This document shows positions 15,917 to 25,475 of a stretch of 34,488 nucleotides of DNA, piece after piece (position 1 is the stretch's first letter; each line of letters begins with the position of its first letter). The notes beneath the pieces are model-generated. The model did no database searches. It had not been told where the DNA came from and saw nothing but the letters and a program-made list of their open reading frames with translations. Origin of the DNA: Fidelibacterota bacterium (lineage in GTDB: Bacteria; Fidelibacterota; UBA2242; JAOZSR01); the NCBI GenBank assembly GCA_029939575.1, contig JAOZSR010000033.1, forward strand, positions 1 through 34,488, written 5' to 3'. A program made the translations under genes and the position numbers.

Positions 15917-16576
15917 ATGAAAAAGATTTCAATTATATTAATAATAATACTTTTACTAAACTCCTGCAACAATAAAAATGTTGATTCAACTTCAAAAAAA
16001 GAAATAGATTCCACAAATAACATTTCTACATCAAATCAGGTAGTAGATTCAAAAAAAGATTCTTCCAGTCAAAAAGACATTGAAGAAAGCCAGAAAACTT
16101 TACAAATCGACTTGCAAATTGAAGAAAATTTATCAGATAATGAACTTTGGGAAAAGTATAGAGATTCCCGTGCTAAAGCTAACATTGCACATGACAACCA
16201 CTTGACTGAACTAGCTGTTAAGCATCTTTTGGAAGCCTCAGAATATGCACAGCGCCTTAATCGAAATGATATTGCAGCCTGGCAATTAAATAATGCCGGT
16301 TTTTATTGTATCCAAAAATTCAGACGATTAACATCTTATGATAGGAGAATGACTGAAATTGAAAATATGGTTTTTAGTGAAGTAAAAACCATATTTATTA
16401 ATGAAACAAAAAAAATATTTAATGAGCATATTTATCTGTTAAAAGATGCTACAATATATTTAGAAAAAGCCTATGAGCTCGACAGCTCCTATGATGATGC
16501 CAGTAGAACAAAATCTATATATAATAATATCAAATTTGTCGACTGGGTTAGAAATTTCACAAACCATAAAAACTAA
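15917..16576 (+). CDS. Small lipoprotein with helical repeat-like region, function unknown
   Basis: Not recognised as a named family. The 219-residue product has a lipoprotein signal (hydrophobic 4-14, lipobox LNSC with Cys17). A low-complexity Ser/Asp/Lys/Gln linker (18-65) follows, then a helical region (about 75-219). Segments rich in Ala/Leu/Tyr such as ELAVKHLLEASEYAQRLN and YLEKAYELDSSYDDA resemble TPR helices, but a full TPR array is not evident. The start is set at the ATG at 15917, preceded by AAGG (15907-15910); an in-frame TTG at 15914 is less likely. It may be anchored to the inner leaflet of the outer membrane. Function is open. Confidence 0.75.
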   Translation: MKKISIILIIILLLNSCNNKNVDSTSKKEIDSTNNISTSNQVVDSKKDSSSQKDIEESQKTLQIDLQIEENLSDNELWEKYRDSRAKANIAHDNHLTELAVKHLLEASEYAQRLNRNDIAAWQLNNAGFYCIQKFRRLTSYDRRMTEIENMVFSEVKTIFINETKKIFNEHIYLLKDATIYLEKAYELDSSYDDASRTKSIYNNIKFVDWVRNFTNHKN

Positions 16577-16632
16577 TCATTCCTCAATTATCTTCAACAT
16601 TACTTTGATATAAATTTATTAGAAATCTTATA

Positions 16633-16661
16633 TTGATTTATTAATTAATAATTCATATATA
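16633..16661 (+). promoter_or_regulatory. Promoter of the HTH gene
   Basis: TTGATT (16633-16638), a 17-bp spacer and TATATA (16656-16661) form a plausible sigma70-type promoter. It gives a leader of about 30 nt that contains the strong ribosome site AAGGAG (16686-16691), seven bases before the ATG at 16699. Confidence 0.5.
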
Positions 16662-16698
16662 TTGTATGAAAATAATTATTTTAAAAAGGAGCACATAA

Positions 16699-17163
16699 AT
16701 GAATATTTACCAGGTTTTTGATGAATTAAAATCAAAAGGAACAGATTTGTTAGAAATATCTATAGAAACAGGAATACCGATTGGTACATTAAGACAAATA
16801 GAACGCGATGCATCAAAAAACCCGGATAATTATGTTTTGAATACAATTGCAGATACCTATGATTACAGTGTACAAATGGTTTATGGCAGCCCCCAGTTTT
16901 TTCCAAATGAAAAGAAAAAAAGGTATCAGTCCATTCAAGATCAAGAAAAAAATAATCTAAGCGAGTCACACTCTGCCCACAGCCAAAATGAAGTTAAAAT
17001 TATTGAATTTCTAAATAATCAGAATATAAATACCGTAACTCAACTAAAACATTTATTAGCAAAGAAAAGTACATCTTCAACAAAATTAAAGATATTAGTA
17101 TCAAAACATTTAAATATTATTCGGCAGGAAATGAATCTAATAGAAGACCTGTTGAACAACTAA
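16699..17163 (+). CDS. Helix-turn-helix protein (putative DNA-binding regulator)
   Basis: This 154-residue protein begins with a likely XRE-like helix-turn-helix (about 5-60): the segment LLEISIETGIPIGTLRQIERD reads as two helices with a turn at Gly, followed by NTIADTYDYSVQMVYG as in other repressor-like folds. A charged, Gln/Ser-rich linker (68-98) leads to a second helical part (99-154, VKIIEFLNNQ to LIEDLLNN) that could dimerise. The call is by pattern only; sequence identity to a named regulator was not recognised. It has its own promoter and strong AAGGAG site, and a bidirectional terminator follows. Its targets are unknown. Confidence 0.6.
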   Translation: MNIYQVFDELKSKGTDLLEISIETGIPIGTLRQIERDASKNPDNYVLNTIADTYDYSVQMVYGSPQFFPNEKKKRYQSIQDQEKNNLSESHSAHSQNEVKIIEFLNNQNINTVTQLKHLLAKKSTSSTKLKILVSKHLNIIRQEMNLIEDLLNN

Positions 17164-17175
17164 TTCTGTAATAAC

Positions 17176-17206
17176 AAAAAGGCGCTTTAATATAAAACGC
17201 CTTTTT
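17176..17206. terminator. Bidirectional terminator between HTH gene and lepB
   Basis: AAAAAGGCG (17176-17184) pairs perfectly with CGCCTTTTT (17198-17206) around a 13-base loop, giving a T run on either strand. It lies between two convergent genes (ends at 17163 and 17231) and can serve both. Confidence 0.85.
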
Positions 17207-17230
17207 AAATTTATTTTCAAAACTTATTAA

Positions 17231-18091
17231 TTATGAAATTACTCTGCCAATACGTTTCCAGCGGATTTTTTCCCAAAACCTTGAAAATGGTTTGTTTTTA
17301 TTCCAGGACATAAATACAAATAACGCTTTGCCTCTGACTAAATTTTCCGGCACATATCCCCAAAATCGACTATCCAGACTATTATCACGATTATCACCCA
17401 TCATGAAATAATGGTTCTGCTCAACAACATAATAATCAGACTGAATACCATCAATTTCCATATTTCCCTTATATTTTCTTACGTTATGCCCTGCTAATTC
17501 TGCAACAACTTTTATAATTTCATAAGATTCCGGGAAATAATATAAAGTATCATTTTCAGCCGGAACATAAAGAGGCCCATAAAAATCTTCATTCCCGCTT
17601 TTATAAGGAAAAACACGTGGATCTTTATAATTTTTAGAATATTTCCGTGATCTTATATATTTTAAATGTTTAGGATTTTTAAATTCATTTCCATCGACAT
17701 ACAATTGTTTATCTTTAATTTCAACAACCTGTCCGGGTCCTGCAACACATCTTTTGACATAATAAAATGAATGGTCAACCGGATATCTGAAAATTACAAC
17801 ATCACCCTGTTTTACTTTACGAAATCCGGGAATTGTAAAATGAGGAATATCCATCCCAATTTGAGTAAATGGAATAGCCAGTCTGTCCGGACTCCGCATT
17901 CCATAGATAAACTGATTACCAATTAAAAAATCGCCGGTCATAATAGTATCCTCCATAGAACCGGTTGGTACAATATATGACGCGATAACAGTTGTTTTAA
18001 TTCCAAGTGCAATTAAAATGATAAAAATCCAGGATTTTACTTCCTTCCATATAGCATCATTTGTCCATTTCTTTTTCTCAATTTTTTCCAT
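17231..18091 (-). CDS. lepB: Signal peptidase I
   Basis: Type I leader peptidase that removes Sec/Tat signal peptides at the periplasmic face of the inner membrane. One N-terminal membrane segment (about 20-40) precedes box B (VPTGSMEDTI, catalytic Ser45). The catalytic Lys113 is in box D (YYVKRCVAGPG), and box E (GDNRDNSLDSRFWG) is present. At 286 residues it carries an insertion between boxes B and D (about 62-90) and a loop between D and E, within the normal range for Gram-negative enzymes. AAGGA precedes the ATG. The cupin gene ends 81 bp upstream on the same strand, so co-transcription with hemW-cupin is possible but unproven. Confidence 0.95.
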   Translation of the reverse strand: MEKIEKKKWTNDAIWKEVKSWIFIILIALGIKTTVIASYIVPTGSMEDTIMTGDFLIGNQFIYGMRSPDRLAIPFTQIGMDIPHFTIPGFRKVKQGDVVIFRYPVDHSFYYVKRCVAGPGQVVEIKDKQLYVDGNEFKNPKHLKYIRSRKYSKNYKDPRVFPYKSGNEDFYGPLYVPAENDTLYYFPESYEIIKVVAELAGHNVRKYKGNMEIDGIQSDYYVVEQNHYFMMGDNRDNSLDSRFWGYVPENLVRGKALFVFMSWNKNKPFSRFWEKIRWKRIGRVIS

Positions 18092-18172
18092 TATTTTTAT
18101 CTTTCCTTAATAATTAATTTCTAAAAAAATTTAAATATATAACTTTTACTAATAAAAATAAAATAAGTTCAG

Positions 18173-18520
18173 TTACTTTTCACCGGTATTTGGTATAATA
18201 CATAAAAAAACCAAATCATCATCACCTGTATTTTTAAACTGATGAATTTCATTTGGCTCAACAAATATCACATAATCCTTATAAAAAGGTACTTCCTGAC
18301 CATCTTTAAATACAACTCCCTTTCCTTCAAGAACATAAACTTCATGTTCAAAATCATGAGTATGATGAAAAGTGTAGCCACCGGGTTTTACAGTAAATCG
18401 GCGCATTGTAAAAACCGGAGCACCATCTGCCATAGATATTAATTGCTGTTTGCTAACTCCCCTGACACCATCAACACTTATTTCTATCTTTTTTTCATCG
18501 GAAACTTTTTTTATCATCAT
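18173..18520 (-). CDS. Single-domain cupin protein
   Basis: The product has 115 residues and is a single beta-barrel cupin. Motif 1 supplies HHTHDFEHEVYVLEG (H53, H55 and H59 or E58 as likely metal ligands) and motif 2 supplies VEPNEIHQFKNTG (H93). The intact ligand set suggests a metal-binding cupin, but such small members range from sugar isomerases to sensors, so no reaction is assigned. The first ATG overlaps the hemW stop codon (ATGA), so it is translationally coupled to hemW; this may point to a role near radical-SAM or tetrapyrrole chemistry, which is inference only. A second ATG directly follows the first. Confidence 0.8.
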   Translation of the reverse strand: MMIKKVSDEKKIEISVDGVRGVSKQQLISMADGAPVFTMRRFTVKPGGYTFHHTHDFEHEVYVLEGKGVVFKDGQEVPFYKDYVIFVEPNEIHQFKNTGDDDLVFLCIIPNTGEK

Positions 18521-19716
18521 TTTTTACAATCCTTATACCTTCCTGATTTCTCACAAATATCCAAAAAACCGCTGATAATATAATCACAAATAAACCAACC
18601 TCTATGCGTTAATTTGATTTTTTTTTGATTTATTTTAGCATATTTGTTGAAAAAATCCTTATTAAATTTCTTTTCAATTTCCTGAAAAATCTTAGAAAAA
18701 TCTTTTCCCGCAAAATTTTCTAATTCACTGATATTAATTCCTTCTGAAGTTCTCAAACCGAGTAAGAAAAATTCTGTTAGAATCTCCTTTTCTCCAAGCT
18801 CCTCAGCATCTTCAATTGGCAATTTTTTCTTTTGAAGAAAACTGATATATTTATCAATATTACGAACATTCCACCATCTTATTTTTCCATTATATGAATG
18901 TGCAGCAGGTCCGATACCATAATATTTACCTCCATACCAGTAAATTGAATTATGCTTTGCCTGGGCTCCGGGTTTTGCCCAATTTGAAACCTCATAATGC
19001 TCATATCCGGCTAATTTTAAAATTTCATGAGCATAATCATACATCTGCCATTCAATTTCTTCATTTATCTCTTTAATAATTCCGGTATCCCTTTTTTTGT
19101 ATAACAAAGTTGCCGGTTCGTAAATTAAATTATATAACGAAAAATGTTCAACGTTCAAATTCAGAGCTTTATGCAGAGTATCTTTCCACGATTCCAGGGT
19201 TTGACCGGGAATTCCATAAATAAAATCCAGACTAAAATTCTTAAAACCCTTTTTCTTTGCAAGAGTAACAGTATTTCGGATATCTTCGGAATTGTGAATT
19301 CGACCCAATATTTTTAGTTCATCATCATTCATTGATTGACATCCAATACTGAGACGTTTGATACCATTTTTATTCAGACGATCAAAGAAACCAGGTTTAA
19401 CATTGCCAGGATTCATTTCCATTGTCAATTCATCAATATTTGCAAATTTACATAATTCTCTTAGTTTGCTAATAATTAAATCCAAATCATCTACGGAAAT
19501 CAAATTTGGACTACCTCCACCAAAATAAATTGTATTAATATTTTTGAAATCAATACCTTGTTCCTGCAATAATTCTAATTCTGTAACAATTGAACTTGCC
19601 CACTTGGAAATTCTATCAAATCCATAATCCTCAGAAAAAAAATCACAATATGCACATTTTTTCTGACAAAAAGGAAAATGAATATATAAACCATTTTTAG
19701 GAATAGTATTTTTCAT
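18517..19716 (-). CDS. hemW: HemW-like radical SAM protein
   Basis: A radical SAM enzyme of 399 residues in the HemN/HemW family. The cluster motif is CX3CX2C (C17, C21, C24 in FPFCQKKCAYCDF), followed by GGGSPNL (the SAM-binding GGTP-like site) and SLDFIYGIPGQT. The C-terminal HemW-type domain (about 290-390) is present. True coproporphyrinogen dehydrogenase HemN has a longer N-terminal extension, which is absent here, so a heme-chaperone HemW-like role is more likely. Older annotations often call such proteins 'oxygen-independent coproporphyrinogen III oxidase'. No Shine-Dalgarno is obvious at the ATG. The cupin gene is coupled downstream. Confidence 0.85.
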   Translation of the reverse strand: MKNTIPKNGLYIHFPFCQKKCAYCDFFSEDYGFDRISKWASSIVTELELLQEQGIDFKNINTIYFGGGSPNLISVDDLDLIISKLRELCKFANIDELTMEMNPGNVKPGFFDRLNKNGIKRLSIGCQSMNDDELKILGRIHNSEDIRNTVTLAKKKGFKNFSLDFIYGIPGQTLESWKDTLHKALNLNVEHFSLYNLIYEPATLLYKKRDTGIIKEINEEIEWQMYDYAHEILKLAGYEHYEVSNWAKPGAQAKHNSIYWYGGKYYGIGPAAHSYNGKIRWWNVRNIDKYISFLQKKKLPIEDAEELGEKEILTEFFLLGLRTSEGINISELENFAGKDFSKIFQEIEKKFNKDFFNKYAKINQKKIKLTHRGWFICDYIISGFLDICEKSGRYKDCKK

Positions 19717-19856
19717 TTTTTTATCTAAATATAATCTTTGTTAAAAAATGTTTTCTGCAAATTTTCTCAGTAAAATTCATTACCGTGCGAAAATTTCACA
19801 TGGCAAGTATTACTGTTTCCTTTAGTTTGCAACACAGCCATCTTTGTCAGTAGTTT

Positions 19857-21116
19857 TTAATCCAATAATATCCCGGCAAGTTTCATCAAGTTGATCTCAT
19901 TCAATTTCACACTATATTTACCACTGGAAATATTATTTTTAACTCTCATAAGATTAAGTTGTGCTTCCCTGAACTGTACGGAAGTCAATTGACCAAGTTC
20001 ATATAATTCCTTGGTTCTGTCAAAATTAAACTGGTTTGCTTCCAGATTCATTTTTTCCATTGATAGTGTTTTTTTACTGTTAATATATGTCGTAAAACTA
20101 CTTGCTAATTCCTTTTCAAGATTTAATCTCGACTGCTCCAATGTTAACTTTTGATTATTCAATAGAATTTTAGCATTCTGTTTCTGGATCTTCCGCTGAA
20201 ATCCATCAAACAGACTGAAATTCAACGATAATCCGACACTCCAGGATTTATCTGGATCTCCAATTCCCGGATCAAAAGCGAAATTTGTCTTATTCATGCC
20301 ATAGGAACCTGACATGTTTAACGATGGCATATAACGTGATTTTGCCAATTTTATATCCATTTCTGCCAAATCAATTCCATATTTTGTTGCCTGAAAATCT
20401 GCATTCTTATCAAATGCATTTGTTTTCAATTCATCATAACCGGGTAATGTTAACATTTCAACATTTTTCTCAATTTCATATTTATCTTCTACATTTCGGT
20501 TCAAAATCACATTCAGATTTCTCATAAAATTTTCATAATTTAACTTCATCTTTTCTACTGAAATGGAATCCCTGTTATAATCAACTTCTGCAGAAAGTCT
20601 TTCAATTTTATTGACTCTTCCAAGTTTTTCTTTTTCTATAACTCTTCTCAATCTGTCACCGGATATTCTCAGACTTTCTTTTGCCAAATCCAATTGTTCT
20701 TCTGCATTTGCAAGAGAATAATATGTTTGAGCCAGGGCAGAAATTATACTTTCAACCTGATAGCGGATTTCTAATTCAGATAGATTATACTGCATTTTGA
20801 GCTTCTTATAGGAATTCAAAACATAAAAACCGCTGAATAAAGTATAATTAGTGGAAATAGATGTAGAATTCAAATGCCGTTCTGTGTCTGCACCAATATT
20901 TGCATTAGTATTTGTATAACTACTGTTTCCATTAATAGAAACAGAAGGCAAAAGTACTCCTGGATTCACCAGGTTTTTAGTAATTTGGAGACCATTTTTT
21001 GCTATCTTTATAGATAAATTATTTTCCAAAGCGATATTAACTGCCTGCTCAAAATCAAGAGTCTCAGCAATCAATGATCCGCTTATTATCATTATTATTA
21101 TAAATATTTTTTTCAT
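19857..21116 (-). CDS. TolC-family outer-membrane channel (second pump)
   Basis: Outer-membrane efflux protein of 419 residues. A signal peptide ends near ALA-like SLIA (about residue 17). Two repeated helical hairpin regions typical of TolC/OEP are visible: ALENNLSIKIAKNGLQITK near the N-terminus, and long heptad-like helices such as LAKESLRISGDRLRRVIEKEKLGR and LEANQFNFDRTKELYELGQLTSVQFREAQLNL. It is last in the efflux operon, 13 bp after the second RND gene, and would form the exit duct for that pump. It is diverged from the first TolC paralogue of the operon, so the two pumps probably use separate exits. Confidence 0.88.
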   Translation of the reverse strand: MKKIFIIIMIISGSLIAETLDFEQAVNIALENNLSIKIAKNGLQITKNLVNPGVLLPSVSINGNSSYTNTNANIGADTERHLNSTSISTNYTLFSGFYVLNSYKKLKMQYNLSELEIRYQVESIISALAQTYYSLANAEEQLDLAKESLRISGDRLRRVIEKEKLGRVNKIERLSAEVDYNRDSISVEKMKLNYENFMRNLNVILNRNVEDKYEIEKNVEMLTLPGYDELKTNAFDKNADFQATKYGIDLAEMDIKLAKSRYMPSLNMSGSYGMNKTNFAFDPGIGDPDKSWSVGLSLNFSLFDGFQRKIQKQNAKILLNNQKLTLEQSRLNLEKELASSFTTYINSKKTLSMEKMNLEANQFNFDRTKELYELGQLTSVQFREAQLNLMRVKNNISSGKYSVKLNEINLMKLAGILLD

Positions 21117-21129
21117 AATAAACCTTTTA

Positions 21130-24100
21130 TTAACAAAATTTCTGAGATTGATTTTTAATAAACTTTTCTTCCAAAACTGCCGGCTCCAGCATTTCCATGG
21201 TTACATCCTGTTTCAAAATATAATGTCTAAACAGATATTTGCCTCTATTAGTAACTACAAGAAGCGAAGGAAGCATTACCAAAGTCAGGATAGTACCAAA
21301 CAATAATCCATAAGCCACTGACACCGCCATTGGTGAAAGGAACTGTGCCTGGTGAGATTTTTCAAAAATTAATGGCGCAAGTCCGGCAATTGTTGTCAGA
21401 GATGTCAGCAAAACAGGTCGTAATCTGGAAATACCGGTATCATAAAGTGCATCATAAAAACTCATCCCCTGTTTCAAACGATTGTTGAAAGCGCTTACTA
21501 AAACGAGAGAATCATTAATAACAATTCCTATCAGTGCAATAGCCCCAAACCAGGAAAAAATACTCATCATCATTCCCTGTACAAAATGTCCCCAGAGAAC
21601 TCCCACAAAACTAAAAGGAATTAATATGAAGACAATTGCTGCTTGCCAGAAAGACCGGAAAGTTACAGATACTATCAGGAATATCAGGATTAATATTGCC
21701 GGAATAATCATGGTTATTGACTTCATTGTTTTTTCATTTTCATATTTTTCACCTTCAAAAGAGTAACTTACTTCCGGGTATTTTTCTAATATTTCAGGCA
21801 TGACAGATTTTTCAATATTACTTAGGATATCAGGCACAGAAATTTTTGTATTTGCAATGTCGGCCTCAACACTTACAACTCTTTGTCCATCGATATGGTT
21901 GATTGACATTACTCCACGTTTGATATGAAAAGTTGCAATCTCTTCTAATGGAATTTCCAGGCCCGAAGCTGTTCGGATACGCATATTTTCCAAATCTTCA
22001 ATTGAGGAACGGTCTTCCAAATCATATCTAACCCATATTTTCACTTCATCAATCCCACGTATCATTCTCTGAGCTTGTCCACCGAAAAACCCCATACGTA
22101 CCTGATTCACAACATTACTGGTTGTTAATCCGAGGGAATAGGCTTTTTCTTTTAATTCTAACTCAATTTCACGTAACCCCGGAGGATCATTATCCATTAT
22201 ATCTTTCAATTTATCAATTCCACGGAGAGATTCTTTTAAGTCCTCTTTTGCTCCCCGTAATTGTTCAAAATTATTACTTTTTAATGCAATTGAAACAGGT
22301 TTTCCCCAACGGCCTCCGCCACCAAATTCTAATTTTTGTGCTTCCGGAATAGGTCCGACTTGCTTTCTAAACAAACTTGCTATTTGTTTACTTGTCATGG
22401 GTCTTTTTTCACTACTTATCAATGTTACTCGAAGATTCCCCTGATGTGTTCCGCTTCCAATAGTTATTGATGTTGCAGTTACAAGGTCATCTTTAGTTGA
22501 ATAATCCATTTTATATTGTTCATTTACTTCCCAAACACCTTTTTCTATTTTCCTCATTATTGATTCAGTTTTTATTGCAGGTGTACCGGCTGGCAATTCC
22601 ATCGTAATGCTTACACTTCTACCCTCGATATATGGGAAAAAAGTCATCTTGATTATTCCACCTTTTAAACCACCAATGGTAATAAGAACCAAAGCTATTG
22701 GAACAGCGATAGATACAGCTGGATGCTTGATTGAGAATTTTAAAACCGGACCATATATCTTTTCCTTTGTAAAATCCAATACTTTGGCCGATGTCCGCTC
22801 TATTATATTTTTCTTCCGGTCTTTCCTGCACAAAGCTTTTGAATGTGCAATATGACTTGGTAAAATAACAGCAGCTTCAATCAAAGACATTAACAAAGTA
22901 GCAATTACTACAAAAGCCAGGTCCTTTGTAAATTCACCCATTCCACCTTCAAGGAAGAAAAAAGTTGCAAAAATTACAACTGTGGTTAGGACTGATGAAA
23001 TTACTGACGGCAACACTTCCAAAGTTCCATTAATGGCCGCATCAATAGGCTTTTCACCTTTTTCATGATGCTGAAAAATATTCTCTGCCACTACAATACC
23101 ATCATCTACAAGAATACCGAGGACAAGAATCATTCCCAACAGGGACATTACATTAATAGTCAATCCATACATCGGTGCAACCATCAACATTCCAGCTAGG
23201 GATATTGGAATTCCCAGAGCAACCCAAAAAGAGACACTTGCATTCAGAGAAAGTGACAAAAACAATACAACCAGTAAAATACCAATTATTCCGTTTTTAC
23301 TGAGAATATCAATACGTTCCTGGATAATTTCAGATCCATCTCTGACAATATGTGCCTGCACAATATATTTTTCATTGAATTCTTTAATATAATTCTGGAC
23401 AATGTCTGTTACCTGAAAAAGGTCTTCTTCATTTGTATTATCAATGGATATTCGAACAGCTGGAATACCATTATAGTAAACACGATTAGGATCTTCAGCC
23501 CATTTATCTCTAACAGTCGCAACATCTTTGAGATAAACTATTGCACCTTCCGGAGTTGATCTTACTACATGATTTTCAATTTCTTTAGCATAATAGCCTT
23601 TGAGATTCGCACGGATCAACAGTTCCTCTTCCGATCCTTTGATTTTTCCGCCTGTGATTTTAACATTACTTCCCGAGACAGCATTAACAATTTCATTAAA
23701 AGTTAACCCATAAGTGTTCAGATCATTTTCACTGACAGCGATTTCAATTTCTTCAGCCGGAAATCCTGAAAGAGTAAGTTTTGATAATCCGTCAATAGCG
23801 AGAAGATCACGTTCGATTTTTCGTCCAAAATATTTTAATTCTGAAAGTTCCACGTCACCGGTCAATACAAAATCAATAGCAAAATTAAAAGGTTCCTGGC
23901 GGTAAACCATAATCCTTTCCATTCCGGCAGGGAAAGTGCTGATCTGATCTACTTTATTCTTTACGTCAGTTAAAAGGATATTGATATCATAGCCTGATTG
24001 AATCCTAACAACAACATTACAACTATTTTCCTTGGAAGTGGAAGTTGTTCTCTCAACTCCGGTTAATCCTTTCAGATTATCCTCAATTTTTAATACAATC

Positions 24101-24288
24101 CCTTCTTCCATTTCTTCGGGAGACGCACCAGGATAATAAGCATTGATAATAATAGTTTTGCTTGGTGTAAGTGGGAAAAATGTTGTTAAAATGGAATTAT
24201 ATCCCAAAAACCCAAAGAGAAAAACAGCAACAATAATAACATTGCCAAGAATGGGATATTTAATAAAGGGTTTAATTAAACTTCTCAT
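21130..24288 (-). CDS. RND efflux transporter permease (second pump)
   Basis: Inner-membrane RND pump of 1052 residues with the duplicated 12-TM plan: TM1 near 13-35, a large porter loop (40-325), TM2-6 (330-480), a second porter loop (about 555-870) and TM7-12. TM4 has the paired aspartates D395-D396 in GILVDDGIVVAEN, matching the proton-relay pair of AcrB. TM10 has INDSLVLV with no equivalent of the AcrB relay Lys. Substrates cannot be predicted. Its start overlaps the stop of the upstream adaptor gene by four bases (ATGA). Its N-terminal sequence and TM motifs differ clearly from the first RND protein of the operon, so it is not a recent tandem duplicate. Confidence 0.93.
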   Translation of the reverse strand: MRSLIKPFIKYPILGNVIIVAVFLFGFLGYNSILTTFFPLTPSKTIIINAYYPGASPEEMEEGIVLKIEDNLKGLTGVERTTSTSKENSCNVVVRIQSGYDINILLTDVKNKVDQISTFPAGMERIMVYRQEPFNFAIDFVLTGDVELSELKYFGRKIERDLLAIDGLSKLTLSGFPAEEIEIAVSENDLNTYGLTFNEIVNAVSGSNVKITGGKIKGSEEELLIRANLKGYYAKEIENHVVRSTPEGAIVYLKDVATVRDKWAEDPNRVYYNGIPAVRISIDNTNEEDLFQVTDIVQNYIKEFNEKYIVQAHIVRDGSEIIQERIDILSKNGIIGILLVVLFLSLSLNASVSFWVALGIPISLAGMLMVAPMYGLTINVMSLLGMILVLGILVDDGIVVAENIFQHHEKGEKPIDAAINGTLEVLPSVISSVLTTVVIFATFFFLEGGMGEFTKDLAFVVIATLLMSLIEAAVILPSHIAHSKALCRKDRKKNIIERTSAKVLDFTKEKIYGPVLKFSIKHPAVSIAVPIALVLITIGGLKGGIIKMTFFPYIEGRSVSITMELPAGTPAIKTESIMRKIEKGVWEVNEQYKMDYSTKDDLVTATSITIGSGTHQGNLRVTLISSEKRPMTSKQIASLFRKQVGPIPEAQKLEFGGGGRWGKPVSIALKSNNFEQLRGAKEDLKESLRGIDKLKDIMDNDPPGLREIELELKEKAYSLGLTTSNVVNQVRMGFFGGQAQRMIRGIDEVKIWVRYDLEDRSSIEDLENMRIRTASGLEIPLEEIATFHIKRGVMSINHIDGQRVVSVEADIANTKISVPDILSNIEKSVMPEILEKYPEVSYSFEGEKYENEKTMKSITMIIPAILILIFLIVSVTFRSFWQAAIVFILIPFSFVGVLWGHFVQGMMMSIFSWFGAIALIGIVINDSLVLVSAFNNRLKQGMSFYDALYDTGISRLRPVLLTSLTTIAGLAPLIFEKSHQAQFLSPMAVSVAYGLLFGTILTLVMLPSLLVVTNRGKYLFRHYILKQDVTMEMLEPAVLEEKFIKNQSQKFC

Positions 24289-25415
24289 TTCTTACCTTTT
24301 TTTTGGGGGTTATTAATTGTAATAATTTTTCCTTCTTCAACATTTTTATCAGGATTTAACAGTAGGTTCTGTCCGTTTTTTAGTCCCTCAACATATACAA
24401 ATTCATCTTCCCTATGTACAACTCTTAAACGTTGAGATATAAATTTACCATTCACATTTAACCATACTGAACCTGAATTAAATACCGCTTCTGAAGGAAT
24501 TTTAGACAGAGCATTTTTTGTTCTTACACCAATAATAGCATTGAAATAAAGACCATCAATTAACTTATTGTTTTCTAATAAAATATAAACTTTAACTTTT
24601 TGAGAGGCTTTATCTAATGATTGATTAATTCTGCTAATCTCACCAATAAATTCTTCATTGATGTCACTATTAACCAATTTAACCGGCATACCAATATTTA
24701 GCATTTGAACTTCTTCAATATTTGCAAAAGCAGTCATTTCAAACAATCCGGTATTCTTAAAAACACCAATCTGCTGACCTGCTCTGACCAAAGTACCAGG
24801 TTTGATCATAGATGAAGTAATCACACCATCAAAAGGAGCAATAATTTTATACTTTGCTAACCTGGTTTCCATACTTTTAATTGAATAATACTGATTATAA
24901 ATATTTTTGGACGTGATATAATATTTTTCTTTTTCATCTGATACTTTAGGTAATGGCATTAATTTTTTTTCTATATCAAAATTGTTCAAATAATTCTGCC
25001 ATTTTTTTGCACTACTTGGAAAATCCAGTTTCAAATCTGGTATCAGTAGAGTTAACTTGTTCATAAACAAAGATTTTTGAGCATAAACACTGTTCTTATA
25101 TTCGGTATCATCAATTTTCAATAAGACACTGCCTTTTTTAAACTTTGCCCCTTCACGAAACTCAACTTTACCAGTCTTGGCTACTCCGGTTACTTCAGTG
25201 AATAATGTCAGTTCGTTATAGCTTTTCAAATTACCTGATAATTTGATATCAAAGTTTTCTACTTTATTCTTAATAGTTTGGAATTTATAATTTGATACAT
25301 TCGGTTTGGATGGCATTCTTTTTACAGGATCTTTTTGATGACTCAAAAGATTGCTCACAAAAAATCCAAATACAATAATTATCAAAGCAACTACTAATCC
25401 AATTTTTTTACTCAT
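24285..25415 (-). CDS. RND periplasmic adaptor (membrane fusion protein, second pump)
   Basis: HlyD/AcrA-type adaptor of 376 residues linking the RND pump to its TolC channel. It is anchored by an N-terminal membrane helix (about 5-24) and has no lipobox Cys, unlike the first adaptor. The split biotinyl-lipoyl halves are visible around LFTEVTGVAKTGKVEFREGAKFKKGS and YKIIAPFDGVITSSMIKPGTLVRAGQ, with a short hairpin between them. The hairpin part (about 115-180) is odd: it contains Pro and Tyr-rich segments rather than a long coiled coil. GGAG serves the ATG. A 51-bp gap with an inverted repeat separates it from the first RND gene. Confidence 0.88.
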   Translation of the reverse strand: MSKKIGLVVALIIIVFGFFVSNLLSHQKDPVKRMPSKPNVSNYKFQTIKNKVENFDIKLSGNLKSYNELTLFTEVTGVAKTGKVEFREGAKFKKGSVLLKIDDTEYKNSVYAQKSLFMNKLTLLIPDLKLDFPSSAKKWQNYLNNFDIEKKLMPLPKVSDEKEKYYITSKNIYNQYYSIKSMETRLAKYKIIAPFDGVITSSMIKPGTLVRAGQQIGVFKNTGLFEMTAFANIEEVQMLNIGMPVKLVNSDINEEFIGEISRINQSLDKASQKVKVYILLENNKLIDGLYFNAIIGVRTKNALSKIPSEAVFNSGSVWLNVNGKFISQRLRVVHREDEFVYVEGLKNGQNLLLNPDKNVEEGKIITINNPQKKGKK

Positions 25416-25442
25416 TTATATCTCCATAATTTTATTTTCGCG

Positions 25443-25475
25443 ATCAAATAAATTTATCTAACTATTTTATTTGAT
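25443..25475. repeat. 10-bp inverted repeat at the junction of the two pump modules
   Basis: ATCAAATAAA (25443-25452) is perfectly repeated in inverse at 25466-25475, with a 13-base loop. It covers the stop codon of the first RND gene (25467-25469) and lies in the only sizeable gap of the operon. No T tract follows on the minus strand, so it is not a terminator; an mRNA processing or attenuation element is possible. Confidence 0.4.

Noticed and set aside
18182-18187. Further ACCGGT sites in the window (for example here, near 1623 and near 17960) as extra TetR operators
   Set aside because: They lie inside coding sequences and lack the TTAC/GTAA flanking arms.
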